Below the pieces are notes generated by a model. That model searched no databases and had not been told where the DNA came from. It worked only from the letters and a program-made list of their open reading frames with translations. The translations under genes were made by a program, and so were the position numbers. Shown here piece by piece: positions 1 to 11,355 of a stretch of 64,000 bases of DNA. The stretch's first letter is position 1. Every line of letters starts with the position of its first letter. Origin of the DNA: Multifurca ochricompacta (Eukaryota > Basidiomycota > Agaricomycetes > Russulales > Russulaceae); NCBI GenBank assembly GCA_022496185.1, contig WTXG01000142.1, positions 27,825 to 91,824 of the forward strand, in the 5' to 3' direction.

Positions 1-1117
1 GGATTCCAGTTCGCATTTGATGTCATCTTTCAGGCCTTCAAGTTGGATCATAGTAAACAAACTGTGCATTCCCACGAATTCACGACAACCTATAGACTTA
101 CCATCTCCTTCAAGTCGTGCTCGACCTTGGTTTCTGTAACCCAATCTAATTAGAAAACGATGTGGAGTCCAAAAGACATCTAAGGAAAAGATACGGACCA
201 TGAGTTACGACAGCTTAATTCCTTGTTTGTTGCCCTTCTCAACACGTTGAAGAAATGGTAAACACCCTCACAGACAAAATCAGTTCAAAACCCATCGTAT
301 GCATCTTCAAAGGCCCCATAGATTCCATTGAATCTCTTTTAAATCTCCCGGTCTGATGCATCATGTGTAATTACAGCCCGCAAATATTTCATAAAATGAG
401 GTCCTCCAAAGGGAGGCGACGGGATGAAGTAAAAAAAGAGGGGATGGCATGCTTTGCTGGGGGAGAGCTTGGCGCGTTGTTCGTCACTGAGGTCATATCA
501 CGTGATCTAGTACACGCAAATGGCAATTAGATACGGACCGACATCTCCGGTCCGGGAATCATCGCGCGCTAACCTTATATACACACACGCATATATCTCT
601 ACATCCTACAACTAGAAAAATATAAATAGGTTCAAAGAAATAGATCTGATACACGGGTGGCCCGTCCGTGTTATACGAGCGAGCCGCCCGTGCGGTGGGG
701 GGTGAAAGCCCCTTGGACAAAGGTTACGCACACACAACTCAAGAGAAACCCGTTCTCTCCAAACACGCCACGGCAATCACTTCAATAATAGAAGATGAAA
801 CCGAAAAAACCAAAAAAAAAAACCTGCCGTGAATCTCGTCATGTGATAATGGAATGCTCCCATCTATGATCCATGATCAACGACGAGAACCCGGGAGAAT
901 ATTTCACATCCTGACAAGGCCTCTGTTCATTGCCTCCCTGATAAAAAGAAATGAACATGTCAGCTGGTGCCAAAAAAAAGGCGTAGGGAGGAGGGAGGGG
1001 AACTTCATGCATGCGTGCATGCTTCTTACTGACCACATGTGTTGATTGGAGCAACAGCCTCTCAACTGTGCCGCTACATCACTCGGAGTGCGATGTCTAC
1101 ATATGGGACATGGGACC
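1..1117. other. Non-coding left edge, no gene supported
   Basis: No open frame here has family resemblance or good codon structure. The stretch holds a short alternating purine/pyrimidine run near 575-600, an A-rich run near 805-825 and a short palindrome built on CATGCATG near 1008-1024. The part nearest 1117 is probably the 3' flank of the minus-strand proline-rich gene. Confidence 0.5.
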
Positions 1118-2089
1118 TTAGTTGGCGGCTGTTGCTGGCTGGTTACTTGTTGCATCGACCCTGAGGTCGTCTGTCTTCTGGGCGCGCGTGGACGCCCTGA
1201 TAAGAATCAGTCATGAATTGGGAATGTTGCTGGTTTGGGTTTTTTAAAAATAAAAATAAAAATAAAAAAAACTCACTCTGTCTTCCTGCCATGGGAGCAT
1301 TTGGGGGTGACCTCTCGTGAATGTAATCCTCGTTTCTTGCCCCAAAGTCTCGCCCTGCGTTGACATCTCCACCGTCGTCGTCGTCCGAATCACAATCTTC
1401 TACGCCATCATATCCATCCATGGGAGATGGTGGTCGAACAAAGGCTGATGTCATTGTCGTCATACCATAACCTTGAGCGTGATCATCATTCGCTGGATTC
1501 CCCCAGCCATTGGCGAGAGCGAAGGGAGGTGGCTGTGGGACTTCGGGTAGGATCCACATGCTGGGATGGGATAGTGAACGGGACACGTTTGAGGGGGGTT
1601 GGAATTGTGATGAGTCTCCATAAGGGGTCGGGAAGGTAGGGCGATAGAGGGATCCTGATGATGCGGATCCCGGTACGGTTGGGGAAATATAAGCCGGGGC
1701 CGGGTTATGATGGTGTTGGGGTGGTGGTAGTGTGGTGTGGGTAGTGGGGGCGAAGGTGGGGGGTGAAGACGGTTGCGGAGGAAGAGAGTAGGGGAATGAA
1801 GGTGAGGGTGAGTATGGAGGTAGTGGGGATGAAGGTGCGGCACCGCCAGGACTAGGAACTGAAAGAGAAAAAAATTCGCGGGGTTCAATCGGGTTCAAGG
1901 AAGTCAAAACAAATATAAAAGATCGTGTGCGAACTCACACTGCGAAGTAGTAGGAGGTCCCGGGGCGAGCGCGGGGTGGTAATGATCACTCGCTAAGGCC
2001 GGGGCTGATGCTGCTGCCATGGGTACGGGTATAGGGTTTGCAGCCGGTCGAAAAGGTTGCGGGAATGGAGGTTTGATATTCGGGGCCAT
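1118..2089 (-). CDS. Proline-rich low-complexity protein, unknown function
   Basis: I do not recognise the family. The model has three exons: 1939-2089, 1277-1858 and 1118-1196, with two 80-bp introns (GTGAGT donors, pyrimidine-rich acceptors) that keep frame. The start is the first ATG after a pyrimidine-rich leader. The product (about 270 aa) is dominated by Pro, Ser, Tyr and His, with many PxxP-like stretches, then an acidic patch (EDCDSDDDDGGD) near the end of exon 2. No signal peptide, membrane segment or catalytic motif is visible. Such composition is common in disordered scaffold or transcription-associated proteins, but nothing here shows a role. The last exon is the weakest part; retaining the second intron would give a different short tail. 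Confidence 0.5.
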
Positions 2090-4048
2090 CGAAGTACAGG
2101 GTTGAGGTTGAGAGGAAGATGGTGGTAATTATTACTGTTAGTTGGATAGAGAGTGATTGTATTTAAGTGTCGTTGCGTGAACCGCCTTTAGAAAGTGGGA
2201 GGGGAGAGAGGAACGCGATGGGTCGGCGACCAAAGGATATGGGTGGGAAAAAAAAGGGACCCAGCGCCGTGCATGGGGTTCATGGGAACGGGGTTGAGGA
2301 CGCCGAAGCGCAAGCCCACCGATCAAACAGTCCCCACACCAGGGCATGGTAGGGGGGTAGGGGGAGAGGCCGGTCATCAACAAGCGTCAAGGGGTATTGT
2401 GATCAGAGAGGCGCCCACCCATGCCGCTAGAAAGCGGGTTTGCAGGGTCTCGAAACATCTCTCCATCATCTCCCAACAACTCTCCAGGACGTTGATTGGA
2501 GGTTAAGCGCCATGTATGCCGAGGCGCCCAATAAATCTCCAGATTGCGACGAGAGAAAGAGGGAGAGGCGCTTCAATACATCAATCATCGATCACGATAC
2601 TTCACTCATTCGCCTATTCGCCTACTAAACAGGGTATCAACCCTGCGCCATAACCCAACAAAGCAACAGACTTCGCAATACGCAAGTTCCGGAAGGCTTC
2701 CGCGATCTCATATAGAATGAAACGAGATCGAAACGAGGTTGCATGATACGGTACGTACATGTAAATGTCCATGCCTTAAGAACCCCATGAAAGAGGCCAT
2801 TCAATACGCGTGACCCCAGGGGGGCAGGTTCTGCGTTGCGTTGGAAGCTCGACACAATGGCAAACTCTGAAGGTGGGAAGGAGGGGGGCTTTTTCCTCCT
2901 CCGATCGTGCACGAGAAAGTCACCAATCGAGAAAACCCAAAGGAAAGGCGAAAGGCGAGAGAAGAGACGGAACCAAAAAGCTGATCGACACGTTCCATCC
3001 ATGAAATGTGTGTGTGTGTGATGATATTATTAAAATCATGCACCTTCTACCACACACACCGGGAAAAGGAAGAATGAAATAACTCTTGTGTGGCTCTTGT
3101 TTGGTTCGGGAGTGGGAATATTAGATAGTGATCAGCAGCCGAGTCCCCCCCGTTCCCGGGCGAAGGGAAACTTGAAGCGGCGACTTGGTTATAATATATT
3201 ATATAATACACAACCATCAAACGTGGGGGCGCTATTGGGATGATCTCGCGTGATCCGTTTATTGGACCTGGCGGTCCTCACTGGGCTCTAAAGGCTCTGA
3301 CTGTGTAGTAGTAGCGACAGCCTCAGCCCAGGGCTACTGCACTTGGCGGGTACTGTGGACGCCTGGTTTATCTCACACCCACCTATCCCGCAGCCTGCTA
3401 TCCACGTGCGAGGGTAGAGAGGTAATTATTAATCTCATTGATGCCATCCACCTACCCGTTCAATCGTTCGTTCGAGTGAACGATAGCAAGGTTGGCATAG
3501 CTTAGCTCAAGGCCGCAAACCTACCCAAGCGCCCAAAGCAAGCATGGTTCGACGACGAAGTATTTGAGCAAGGGTTCTTATCTTGTCTTTTCCTGCTCTT
3601 TGTCTTCTTCTCGCTCGCTCGTTTCGGCTCCTTCGCACTCATTGCGCATGGCGCTCGGACACTCACGCACCCATGGCTTCACTATTGATTGTTCGTTGTG
3701 TGGCAAGGCAAGTTGAAGGCAAGTGTACGAAATACCGTTGAAATAATCATGACATCGTATCCTCGCGAAGCTTCAACAACGAGTCTCCTAGAAAATCATA
3801 GTGTCACGGAAACGAGGGCGTGTTCTGTCGATGCTCCGTTGAAATCGATGTCGTTGATACTGTTTCTCTACTCTACCTTGGGTAATGAATTTACACATGC
3901 AGTCAATTGTCAATGCAGTCTCTCAAGGTCATATTAGGAGAATGAAACAAGAAGGAATCTCATAAACCTTACAACGCGATAGGTTTGGAGGGGCAAGCCA
4001 GACGTGATTTTACTTTGTAGTAGATATGTGTGTCAATAAGCTTTATTT
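2090..4048. other. Intergenic region, no gene supported
   Basis: Only short overlapping open frames are present on both strands, none with recognisable similarity. The part next to 2090 is the 5' flank of the proline-rich gene. A 19-base segment near 3507 is identical to part of the LINE ORF1 relic at about 6793, so a tiny piece of the same element may lie here. AT-rich sequence occurs at 3185-3212. Confidence 0.5.
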
Positions 4049-6459
4049 TCGATATTCTTGGCTAGCCCAAATCCATACCAACACATGATCTAGTAGTTAC
4101 TGCCTCGCAAGTTATTGGAAATGATAAATAATACAAAAGGCGCCACTGCTAAGCTACAACTTATGCGGAGACGAGTATTACTCGAGAATGAGAAGAACAC
4201 TCACTGTAGCGGCAAGTCACAATCCAGACAAGGTCATGGTCAAGTTCAACTCAATCTTCCTCATCAGTCTGTATCACCCCACAGGCAACGAAAGATCAGC
4301 AGTATGAACAACTTCCGAAGCCAATCCAGCTTCCTCCTCATCTGAATAAGCTTCTTCATCTGAATAAGCTTCCTCCTCATCTGAATCAACTCCCTCCTCA
4401 GATGTTTCTCCTTCATCACCCATCTGCGTAGATTCATTAATAAATCTCATCACACTCTATAGAAAATTCCCACATACACTCCCTCCTTGGTCACCTGGTG
4501 GATGGTAGTTTACCAGATCCAGAAAACGAAAATAGATCTCGATGGGAATCCACTTTTCCTCGACTGTGAATCCAACCGATTTGCCCTCCCATTCAACCCG
4601 CATACCTTCTGCAATTTCCGCCTTGTCTGTGACGAACACATGGGACCACTTGCGATCATTTCTAAATCTTGTGGGAAGACCATTAAAAACTTCAGTAAAG
4701 CCTTCCGCATTCCAGCCATTCGTGGCAGTGGCAGCGGCAGTGGCAGAGGCAGATGCAGATGCAGAGGTAGTTATCTGAATTGTGATGATCCGGTTACTAT
4801 CCGTGCAGACGATGACGTCAATAGTGGGAAATCCCGGTGTTTTAGGAACTAAACAGAATGGCATGTTTTGGTTCAGACCTTCGAGATTGGAAGAGAACAA
4901 ATGCCAGTCCCGACAATTTGGGATTCTCAACGACGGCAAAGCAGTGTCCAGAGGAGTGCAACCCAGCCCTTTCCACCTTGTTTGATAGTAGGAACAAAGC
5001 AACGCAACGACAAGCGACTTGCCGAACATGAAACCTACTGACGGTTTGAAAAGCCAATCGCTTCTCAGCATCAGCTTGTAAAATTTGATCTGCTCATCGA
5101 GATTGTGTGTGGAGACGGCATCAACGACTAGCAGATTCAGATACTCTGTTGGGATTTCTGCAATTGGGACACCTCTCTCCCCAGGACTCAAACCCTTCGG
5201 GTGGATGGTAACAAGTGGGTGATAGGCCCCCATTTTGTCAATACCCAGGATGTGGCCATTGAAGTCTTCTGCAAAATTCCTTGCGATTTCCTCTACACGG
5301 GATTGATGCATGTCGAGGGTCCAAGGTTTTCGTGTTAATTTGATCAAGGTACCCGCAGAAGGACCCCATTTATCATAATGATTCTTGAGGGTTTCCACAG
5401 AGAGATCAAGTAATATGCTATGGGAAAACCTTAGTAGGGACGAAAACATGGCTTGCAATCGAAAGACTGAACATACCCGAGTGCATGCATCTCGTCCCAA
5501 GGGAAACAGTCCATCAGATACAGAAACGCGCCACGATGCTTCTTCCAAGACTTCCACCGCCTTTCCCTCGGAAAGGTCGTTTGCACAATGAATGTTGTTT
5601 GCGAATTGGAACGGTATAGAAAGCCTTCGCATGGATGAACAACTTCCTCATTGGAATCGACAAGCGCCCATGTTCCATCTGGAAGTGAGGAATAGCGGCT
5701 GTGCATTTCTACCCCTGAGTCCTTGAAGAGGATGAAATAATTAAAGTGATTTTGAAATGCAGTGGGCTGCCCACTGCTTAGACGATGCAATAGAAGATAG
5801 AATAGGAAGCACTTTTTTCCTGTGTTGGTGATTGTCAGCTTATCAGAACAACATGCTCATTATTTGCAACAACTACATACCGATTCCTGGTTGCCCTGTG
5901 ATGACAACACCCCGTATACGGGATTCCCGACATTTCAGAGACATCTCCTCTATCACCCCAAAAGCATCATTATATTCTTTGCGAACCAGGAGTACCTGTT
6001 CGTCATAGCCAAGATCTTTTAGTTGCAACTTCGAAACACTGTCTTTCGACAGATAATTGAACCTTTTCCCCAACTCTGGCACATCGAGTGTTTCCAATAT
6101 TTGCTCGAAGGGAGTGTTCCATAAGGTACTATGCAGATACTCGGCCACCCCAAGAACTTGTTCGATATCATGTTCCTCATCATCGTCATCGTCATCCGAT
6201 TCGAGTCTCTGCTTCTTCTCTGGCCTTTCGACAGCTGGATTATTGTCAAACACGTGTGACAATCTGATAAGAATGAAGACTTACATGGCACTTGTATGAC
6301 AACATGCAGGTGGCCGTCCTTTGGACTGTTTTCCCAGTATTTGGAGAGCTCCTCGGTAGGGCGGAGGAGCTGAATGACAGCATTTCCATCTAATGCTTAT
6401 CTAGATTCTGGCAAAGGGAACTCGATTCCCTTGATGATTCGATGGAAAGCATGTTTCTC
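4049..6459 (-). repeat. Left arm of large inverted repeat
   Basis: This arm of about 2.41 kb is the reverse complement of 8986-11355, with scattered substitutions and a few indels. Reading outward from the centre, similarity starts at 6459/8986 and stops at 4049/11355. It covers most of a Crinkler-family gene plus its 3' flank. The inner edge coincides with the first base of the LINE ORF1 relic. The spacer between arms is about 2.53 kb. Confidence 0.9.
4274..6459 (-). pseudogene. Crinkler/RHS-type P-loop protein, 5'-truncated copy
   Basis: Exons on the minus strand are 6285-6459, 5881-6234, 5477-5819, 4478-5417 and 4274-4423, with introns of 50, 61, 59 and 54 bp. After the second intron is spliced out, the frame contains a P-loop (GQPGIGKK) followed by the FLFY...L segment typical of fungal Crinkler/RHS-type NTPases. 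An acidic linker precedes the P-loop and an acidic repeat tail (SDEEEA-like units) ends the protein. In oomycetes and fungi such proteins carry an N-terminal ubiquitin-like header, an NTPase module and a variable, often nuclease-type C-terminus; many are regarded as effectors or polymorphic toxins. The header is cut off here: the first about 215 bases of the right-hand copy are replaced by LINE-derived sequence, and an in-frame TAA lies near 6401-6403. The C-terminal half is uninterrupted, unlike the right copy. Confidence 0.8.
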
Positions 6460-7430
6460 CCTGCGCGCTCTCCTCCGGCCCCAACCTCACCCCCCTCGCC
6501 GCCACATAGCGACCCACCCAGCCCGACACCCATGGACCCCCTTGACAGGATCGCCACCACTCTGGCGGCGATCATGACTCGGATGGACCAGCTGGAGTGT
6601 CGGTTGGGCCATGGGGGACCCCCGGGCCCTCCACCACAAACGACGACGGCCCGCCCCCCCGTCCCACATGCCTCCCGACTGCGCCAGGGAGGCCCACCAG
6701 TCGGGGCTCCGCCGCACCCCATCCAATTAGTGACCCCAAGACAGTGGTCGAACAATAAGTCGCCCTGACGTTCGCGCAGGCTGCTGCTGCGGCTCAAGGC
6801 CGCAAACCTATGGGCCGCCCCGCTTCTGGTTTGGCCCTACTGGCCTCCGCTCGCACACGTGCACCAGCCGGCCTTAACACTGAAGACACAGTACTTTTTC
6901 CGACCACAGACCGAGGCGCAGTTCGGAATGCCAGCCCCCCCATCCTCCAATTGATCCTCCAGGCTCGCCAGGCCCTTCAACGAGCCACGGCCAATCCCCC
7001 GCACCTCTTAGAGGGCCACTGGTCCCTTGGACAACTCAAGTCAGGGGGCAATTTCTTTTGGTGACATCGCCCCATATGCCAAGCTTCTTGTCACTCCCTT
7101 CCCTGGAGGTCACCTGGTCCCCACCCATGGGTGGTCATGGTTCCAGCTGCGAGGTGTCATCTTCAACTGCGAATCCCTCTGGGATGAACTAAAATGCAAC
7201 AGGGTCCTTTGGGACACCCTCCTCTGTGCCCCTCCTCGGTGGCAGATCCCGGTGAGCTCCATCAAGACCGCAGAGTACACCGTCATCTTTGCCACATACG
7301 GTCTCTCCAAATGTGAGACCGCTGTCCTCCTTGCCACGTCTGTTGTAAGGATGGCTCGGGCGTTGAGCATGAAACCTCCAGCTATCGCCTCTTCTCTCTT
7401 TCATTACGAACCCTGAATTAGAGCACTCAT
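6460..7430 (+). mobile_element. Decayed LINE (non-LTR retrotransposon) ORF1 fragment
   Basis: The translated frames follow the layout of basidiomycete LINE ORF1 proteins: a proline-rich start, a short coiled segment (DPLDRIATTLAAIMTRMDQL), an Ala-rich stretch with GRKP, then DIAPYAK, a WSWFQLRGV-like motif and a PRWQIP...VIFATYG segment near the end. The frame is broken by stops and shifts near 6765 and 7030-7060. No reverse transcriptase, endonuclease or poly(A) tail is present, so this is a fragment. It starts exactly where the left Crinkler arm ends, so its present 5' edge is a rearrangement or insertion junction. Assignment rests on motif resemblance from memory of the family, not on a search. 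Confidence 0.6.
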
Positions 7431-7839
7431 GATCTAGTTTCATATATCGTTATCTGTATATCTTTTATCAGTACATTTGCATTCTGGGCTGCATGCCCGT
7501 CCATTCCTTCAACCAGTTTCACTACCTCCCTGTCTTTATAGCCAGGTTTTCACCTCTCTGTCTACACCTCACTGCCTTTATTGCCTGGCTTCATTTCACT
7601 TGTCTCGTCCATTTCCAATAGACGGGTGGTGGCCATTCAGGTTAAGCATTAGGTGTAGAAGAAGGTAATGGCGGATGTGAAGTGCAAGGGCAACGCGTCT
7701 GATGCGGCCCGTGTGTCGTGTGCTTGGTGTCTTCCTCGTCCTTACAATGCGATGGTCAGTGCTAGATATGCATTACGAGATCCGAAGAAGGGAAAGAGGA
7801 TGCATTATGATCATAGTAAGTCACAATCGAGACGAAAAC
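7431..7839. other. Spacer between LINE relic and Crinkler relic
   Basis: A CT-rich stretch with no supported gene. A short open frame near 7668-7859 on the plus strand has no recognisable similarity and overlaps the antisense end of the Crinkler relic. Confidence 0.4.
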
Positions 7840-8640
7840 ATTTCCAACCATCAAACTGAATACAACCCATAAGAAACACTCCGTCACATACACAGATGCG
7901 CTACACTGCCCGCTCCATTCCTGCCAACGTTCAACCTTCAGAGAAGTTATCTGCACGACGAAAGCTGTTCGCTTCTCGCAAGCTCTTCGAAAGGTGTTAC
8001 ACAGTATGATAAAAAGCCATTCATTCGAATCGACAAGCACCAATGTTCCATCTGGAAGTATACCAGAATTGGGGCCGTACATATTTATGTGCCTTTCTGT
8101 GCAAAATGCGTATCACTACTGACAATCACGTACCAATTCCTGTAGGACCATAGAAGATTGTACCACATTAAACAAGTTGCGAAGCAGCGATACATATTCG
8201 TCCCGAGCAAGAAGTGCCTCCTCGACATAGCCGAGATCGTCTAGGTGCAGGCTGGAGGGACTTTGTTGGGGCAAAAAAACCAAGCTCGTTTCCAATATCG
8301 AGTGTTGGAACTATTTGATTAGGTGGCTTGTGCTACAAAGCACTCCGCATACACTGAGCTGCCTCACAAATGGAGAGCTCTGAACAATGTCATTCCCTTC
8401 AAAGTCTATGTCAGAATGCAGGGAAGGGAACTTGAGGGCGCTTAATCGCGTCCACTCGTGTTTTCAAAGCAGTCCTTATAGGACGGGTCGGCGACAACTT
8501 CCAGCAGGTGAGTCGATATGTTGCAAGGTGATTAGCCATCTCGGTACTGATAGTCTCCTTGAGTTGTGAGACAAAAGAGGGTAGAGTAGTGTGTTCATGG
8601 TGGGGGTATTGGGTTGACGACGACATATGTCACGCTGACC
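7840..8640 (-). pseudogene. Third Crinkler-family relic, heavily decayed
   Basis: Pieces of the same family can be read in order on the minus strand. A header segment (ANHLATYRLTCWKLSP, about 8500-8550) matches ANQFSHLDPNQLTLWKLSTP of the intact header at 8770. A linker (LHLDDLGYVEEALLARDEY, about 8190-8250) matches LQLKDLGYDEQVLLVRKEY. A P-loop start (YGPTGIG, about 8130-8155) is followed by a GTACGT donor at the same codon position as in the other copies. A segment with LPDGTLVLVDSNE (about 8030-8075) matches LPDGTWALVDSNE. The about 35 residues after the P-loop are deleted and stops interrupt the rest. It is much more diverged than the two arms and lies head-to-head with the right copy. 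Confidence 0.7.
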
Positions 8641-8769
8641 CAACTCCTGACATTTCCAAAGAAGGAAAGTAGAACCGATCTTATCAATATCGCTATTTTA
8701 GGAAAGTCAGTGTGGGGGTGACTTCGCGGTTTATAGGAGCTCAGTGTCAAACAAACCTCCTAAACAACC

Positions 8770-11130
8770 ATGGCCACAGCACTCATCCTGTTTTGTCTCG
8801 CTATCGATAACCAAAATATTCCTATTGGGGACGTTTTTGACATTCAAATCCAATCAGATGACTGTCCCTTAGACCTCAAACACGCTATAAAGGCCAAGAA
8901 AGCTAATCAGTTCAGCCACCTCGATCCAAACCAACTAACCCTTTGGAAGTTGTCAACACCACTGCACATTGAGAGTATAGAACCTGAGAAACATGCTTTC
9001 CATCGGATCATCAAGGGAATCGAGTTCCCTTTGCCAGAATCTAGATAAGCATTAGATGGAAATGCTGTCATTCAGCTCCTCCGCCCTACCGAGGAGCTCT
9101 CCAAATACTGGGAAAACAGTCCAAAGGACGGCCACCTGCATGTTGTCATACAAGTGCCATGTAAGTCTTCATTCTTATCAGATTGTCACACGTGTTTGAC
9201 AATAATCCAGCTGTCGAAAGGCCAGAGAAGAAGCAGAGACTCGAATCGGATGACGATGACGATGATGAGGAACATGATATCGAACAAGTTCTTGGGGTGG
9301 CCGAGTATCTGCATAGTACCTTATGGAACACTCCCTTCGAGCAAATATTGGAAACACTCGATGTGCCAGAGTTGGGGAAAAGGTTCAATTATCTGTCGAA
9401 AGACAGTGTTTCGAAGTTGCAACTAAAAGATCTTGGCTATGACGAACAGGTACTCCTGGTTCGCAAAGAATATAATGATGCTTTTGGGGTGATAGAGGAG
9501 ATGTCTCTGAAATGTCGGGAATCCCGTATACGGGGTGTTGTCATCACAGGGCAACCAGGAATCGGTATGTAGTTGTTGCAAATGATGAGCATGTTGTTCT
9601 GATAAGCTGACAATCACCAACACAGGAAAAAAGTGCTTCCTATTCTATCTTCTATTGCATCGTCTAAGCAGTGGGCAGCCCACTGCATTTCAAAATCACT
9701 TTAATTATTTCATCCTCTTCAAGGACTCAGGGGTAGAAATGCACAGCCGCTATTCCCCACTTCCAGATGGAACATGGGCGCTTGTCGATTCCAATGAGGA
9801 AGTTGTTCATCCATGCGAAGGCTTTCTATACCGTTCCAACTCGCGAACAACATTCATTGTGCAAACGACCTTTCCGAGGGAAAGGCGGTGGAAGTCTTGG
9901 AAGAAGCATCGTGGCGCGTTTCTGTATCTGATGGACTGTCTCCCTTGGGACGAGATGCATGCACTCGGGTATGTTCAGTCTTTCGATTGCAAGCCATGTT
10001 TTCGTCCCTACTAAGATTTTCCCATAGCATATTACTTGATCTCTCTGTGGAAACTCTCAAGAATCATTATGATAAATGGGGTCCTTCTGCGGGTACCTTG
10101 ATCAAATTAACACGAAAACCTTGGACCCTCGACATGCATCAATCCCGTGTAGAGGAAATCGCAAGGAATTTTGCAGAAGACTTCAATGGCCACATCCTGG
10201 GTATTGACAAAATGGGGGCCTCTCACCCACTTGTTACCATCCACCCGAAGGGTTTGAGTCCTGGGGAGAGAGGTGTCCCAATTGCAGAAATCCCAACAGA
10301 GTATCTGAATCTGCTAGTCGTTGATGCCGTCTCCACACACAATCTCGATGAGCAGATCAAATTTTACAAGCTGATGCTGAGAAGCGATTGGCTTTTCAAA
10401 CCGTCAGTGGGTTTCATGTTCGGCAAGTCGCTTGTCGTTGCGTTGCTTTGTTCCTACTATCAAACAAGTTGGAAAGGGCTGGGTTGCACTCCTCTGGACA
10501 CTGCTTTGCCGTCGTTGAGAATCCCAAATTGTCGGGACTGGCATTTGTTCTCTTCCAATCTCGAAGGTCTGAGTTCCTAAAACACCGGGATTTCCCACTA
10601 TTGACGTCATCGTCTGCACGGATAGTAACCGGATCATCACAATTCAGATAACTACTTCTGCATCTGCATCTGCCTCTGCCACTGCCGCTGCCACTGCCAC
10701 GAATGGCTGGAACCCGGAAGGCTTTACTGAAGTTTTTAATGGTCTTCCCACAAGATTTAGAAATGATCGCAAGTGGTCCCATGTGTTCGTCACAGACAAG
10801 GCGGAAATTGCAGAAGGTATGCGGGTTGAATGGGAGGGCAAATCGGTTGGATTCACAGTCGAGGAAAAGTGGATTCCCATCGAGATCTATTTTCGTTTTC
10901 TGGATCTGGTAAACTACCGTCCACCAGGTGACCAAGGAGGGAGTGTATGTGGGAATTTTCTATAGAGTGTGATGAGAGTTATTAATGAATCTACGCAGAT
11001 GGGCGATGAAGGAGAAACATCTGAAGAGGGAGTTGATTCAGATGAGGAGGAAGCTTATTCAGATGAGGAGGAAGCTGGATTGGCTTCGGAAGTTGTTCAT
11101 ACTGCTGATCATTCGTTGCCTGTGGGGTGA
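8770..11130 (+). pseudogene. Crinkler/RHS-type protein with header, broken copy
   Basis: The first exon starts with ATG at 8770 and encodes the ubiquitin-like Crinkler header, including the LTLWKLSTP region that corresponds to the conserved end of fungal headers. Introns at 9161-9210, 9565-9625, 9969-10027 and 10945-10998 restore one frame through the acidic linker, the P-loop GQPGIGKK (Lys replaces the usual Thr/Ser after GK), the DSNEE segment and an acidic tail ending at 11130. Two lesions break it: an in-frame TAA at 9046-9048, directly after the header, and a 23-base deletion near 10572 relative to the left copy that shifts the frame. The stop is also in the left arm, so it predates the inverted duplication; the deletion is private to this copy. 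If expressed, it could give only a header peptide of 92 residues. Confidence 0.8.
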
Positions 11131-11355
11131 TACAGACTGATGAGGAAGATTGAGTTGAACTTGACCATGACCTTGTCTGGATTGTGACTTACCGCTACAG
11201 TGAGTCTTCTTCTCATTCTCGAGTAATACTCGTCTCCGCATAGGTACATTTCAATGTTTTGTCCAAGTTGTATTATTTATCATTTCCAATAACTTGTAAG
11301 GCAGCAATTACTAGATCATGTATTGGTATGGATTTGGGCTAGCCAAGAATATCGA
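8986..11355 (+). repeat. Right arm of large inverted repeat
   Basis: Reverse-complement partner of 4049-6459. It includes most of the Crinkler gene body and about 225 bp of 3' flank. Differences from the left arm include one fewer acidic tail repeat unit and the 23-base deletion near 10572. Beyond 11355 the two flanks are unrelated. Confidence 0.9.

Noticed and set aside
2637..3043. Hydrophobic minus-strand frame of about 121 codons
   Set aside because: Overlaps several equally open frames, has no family resemblance and no convincing exon structure.
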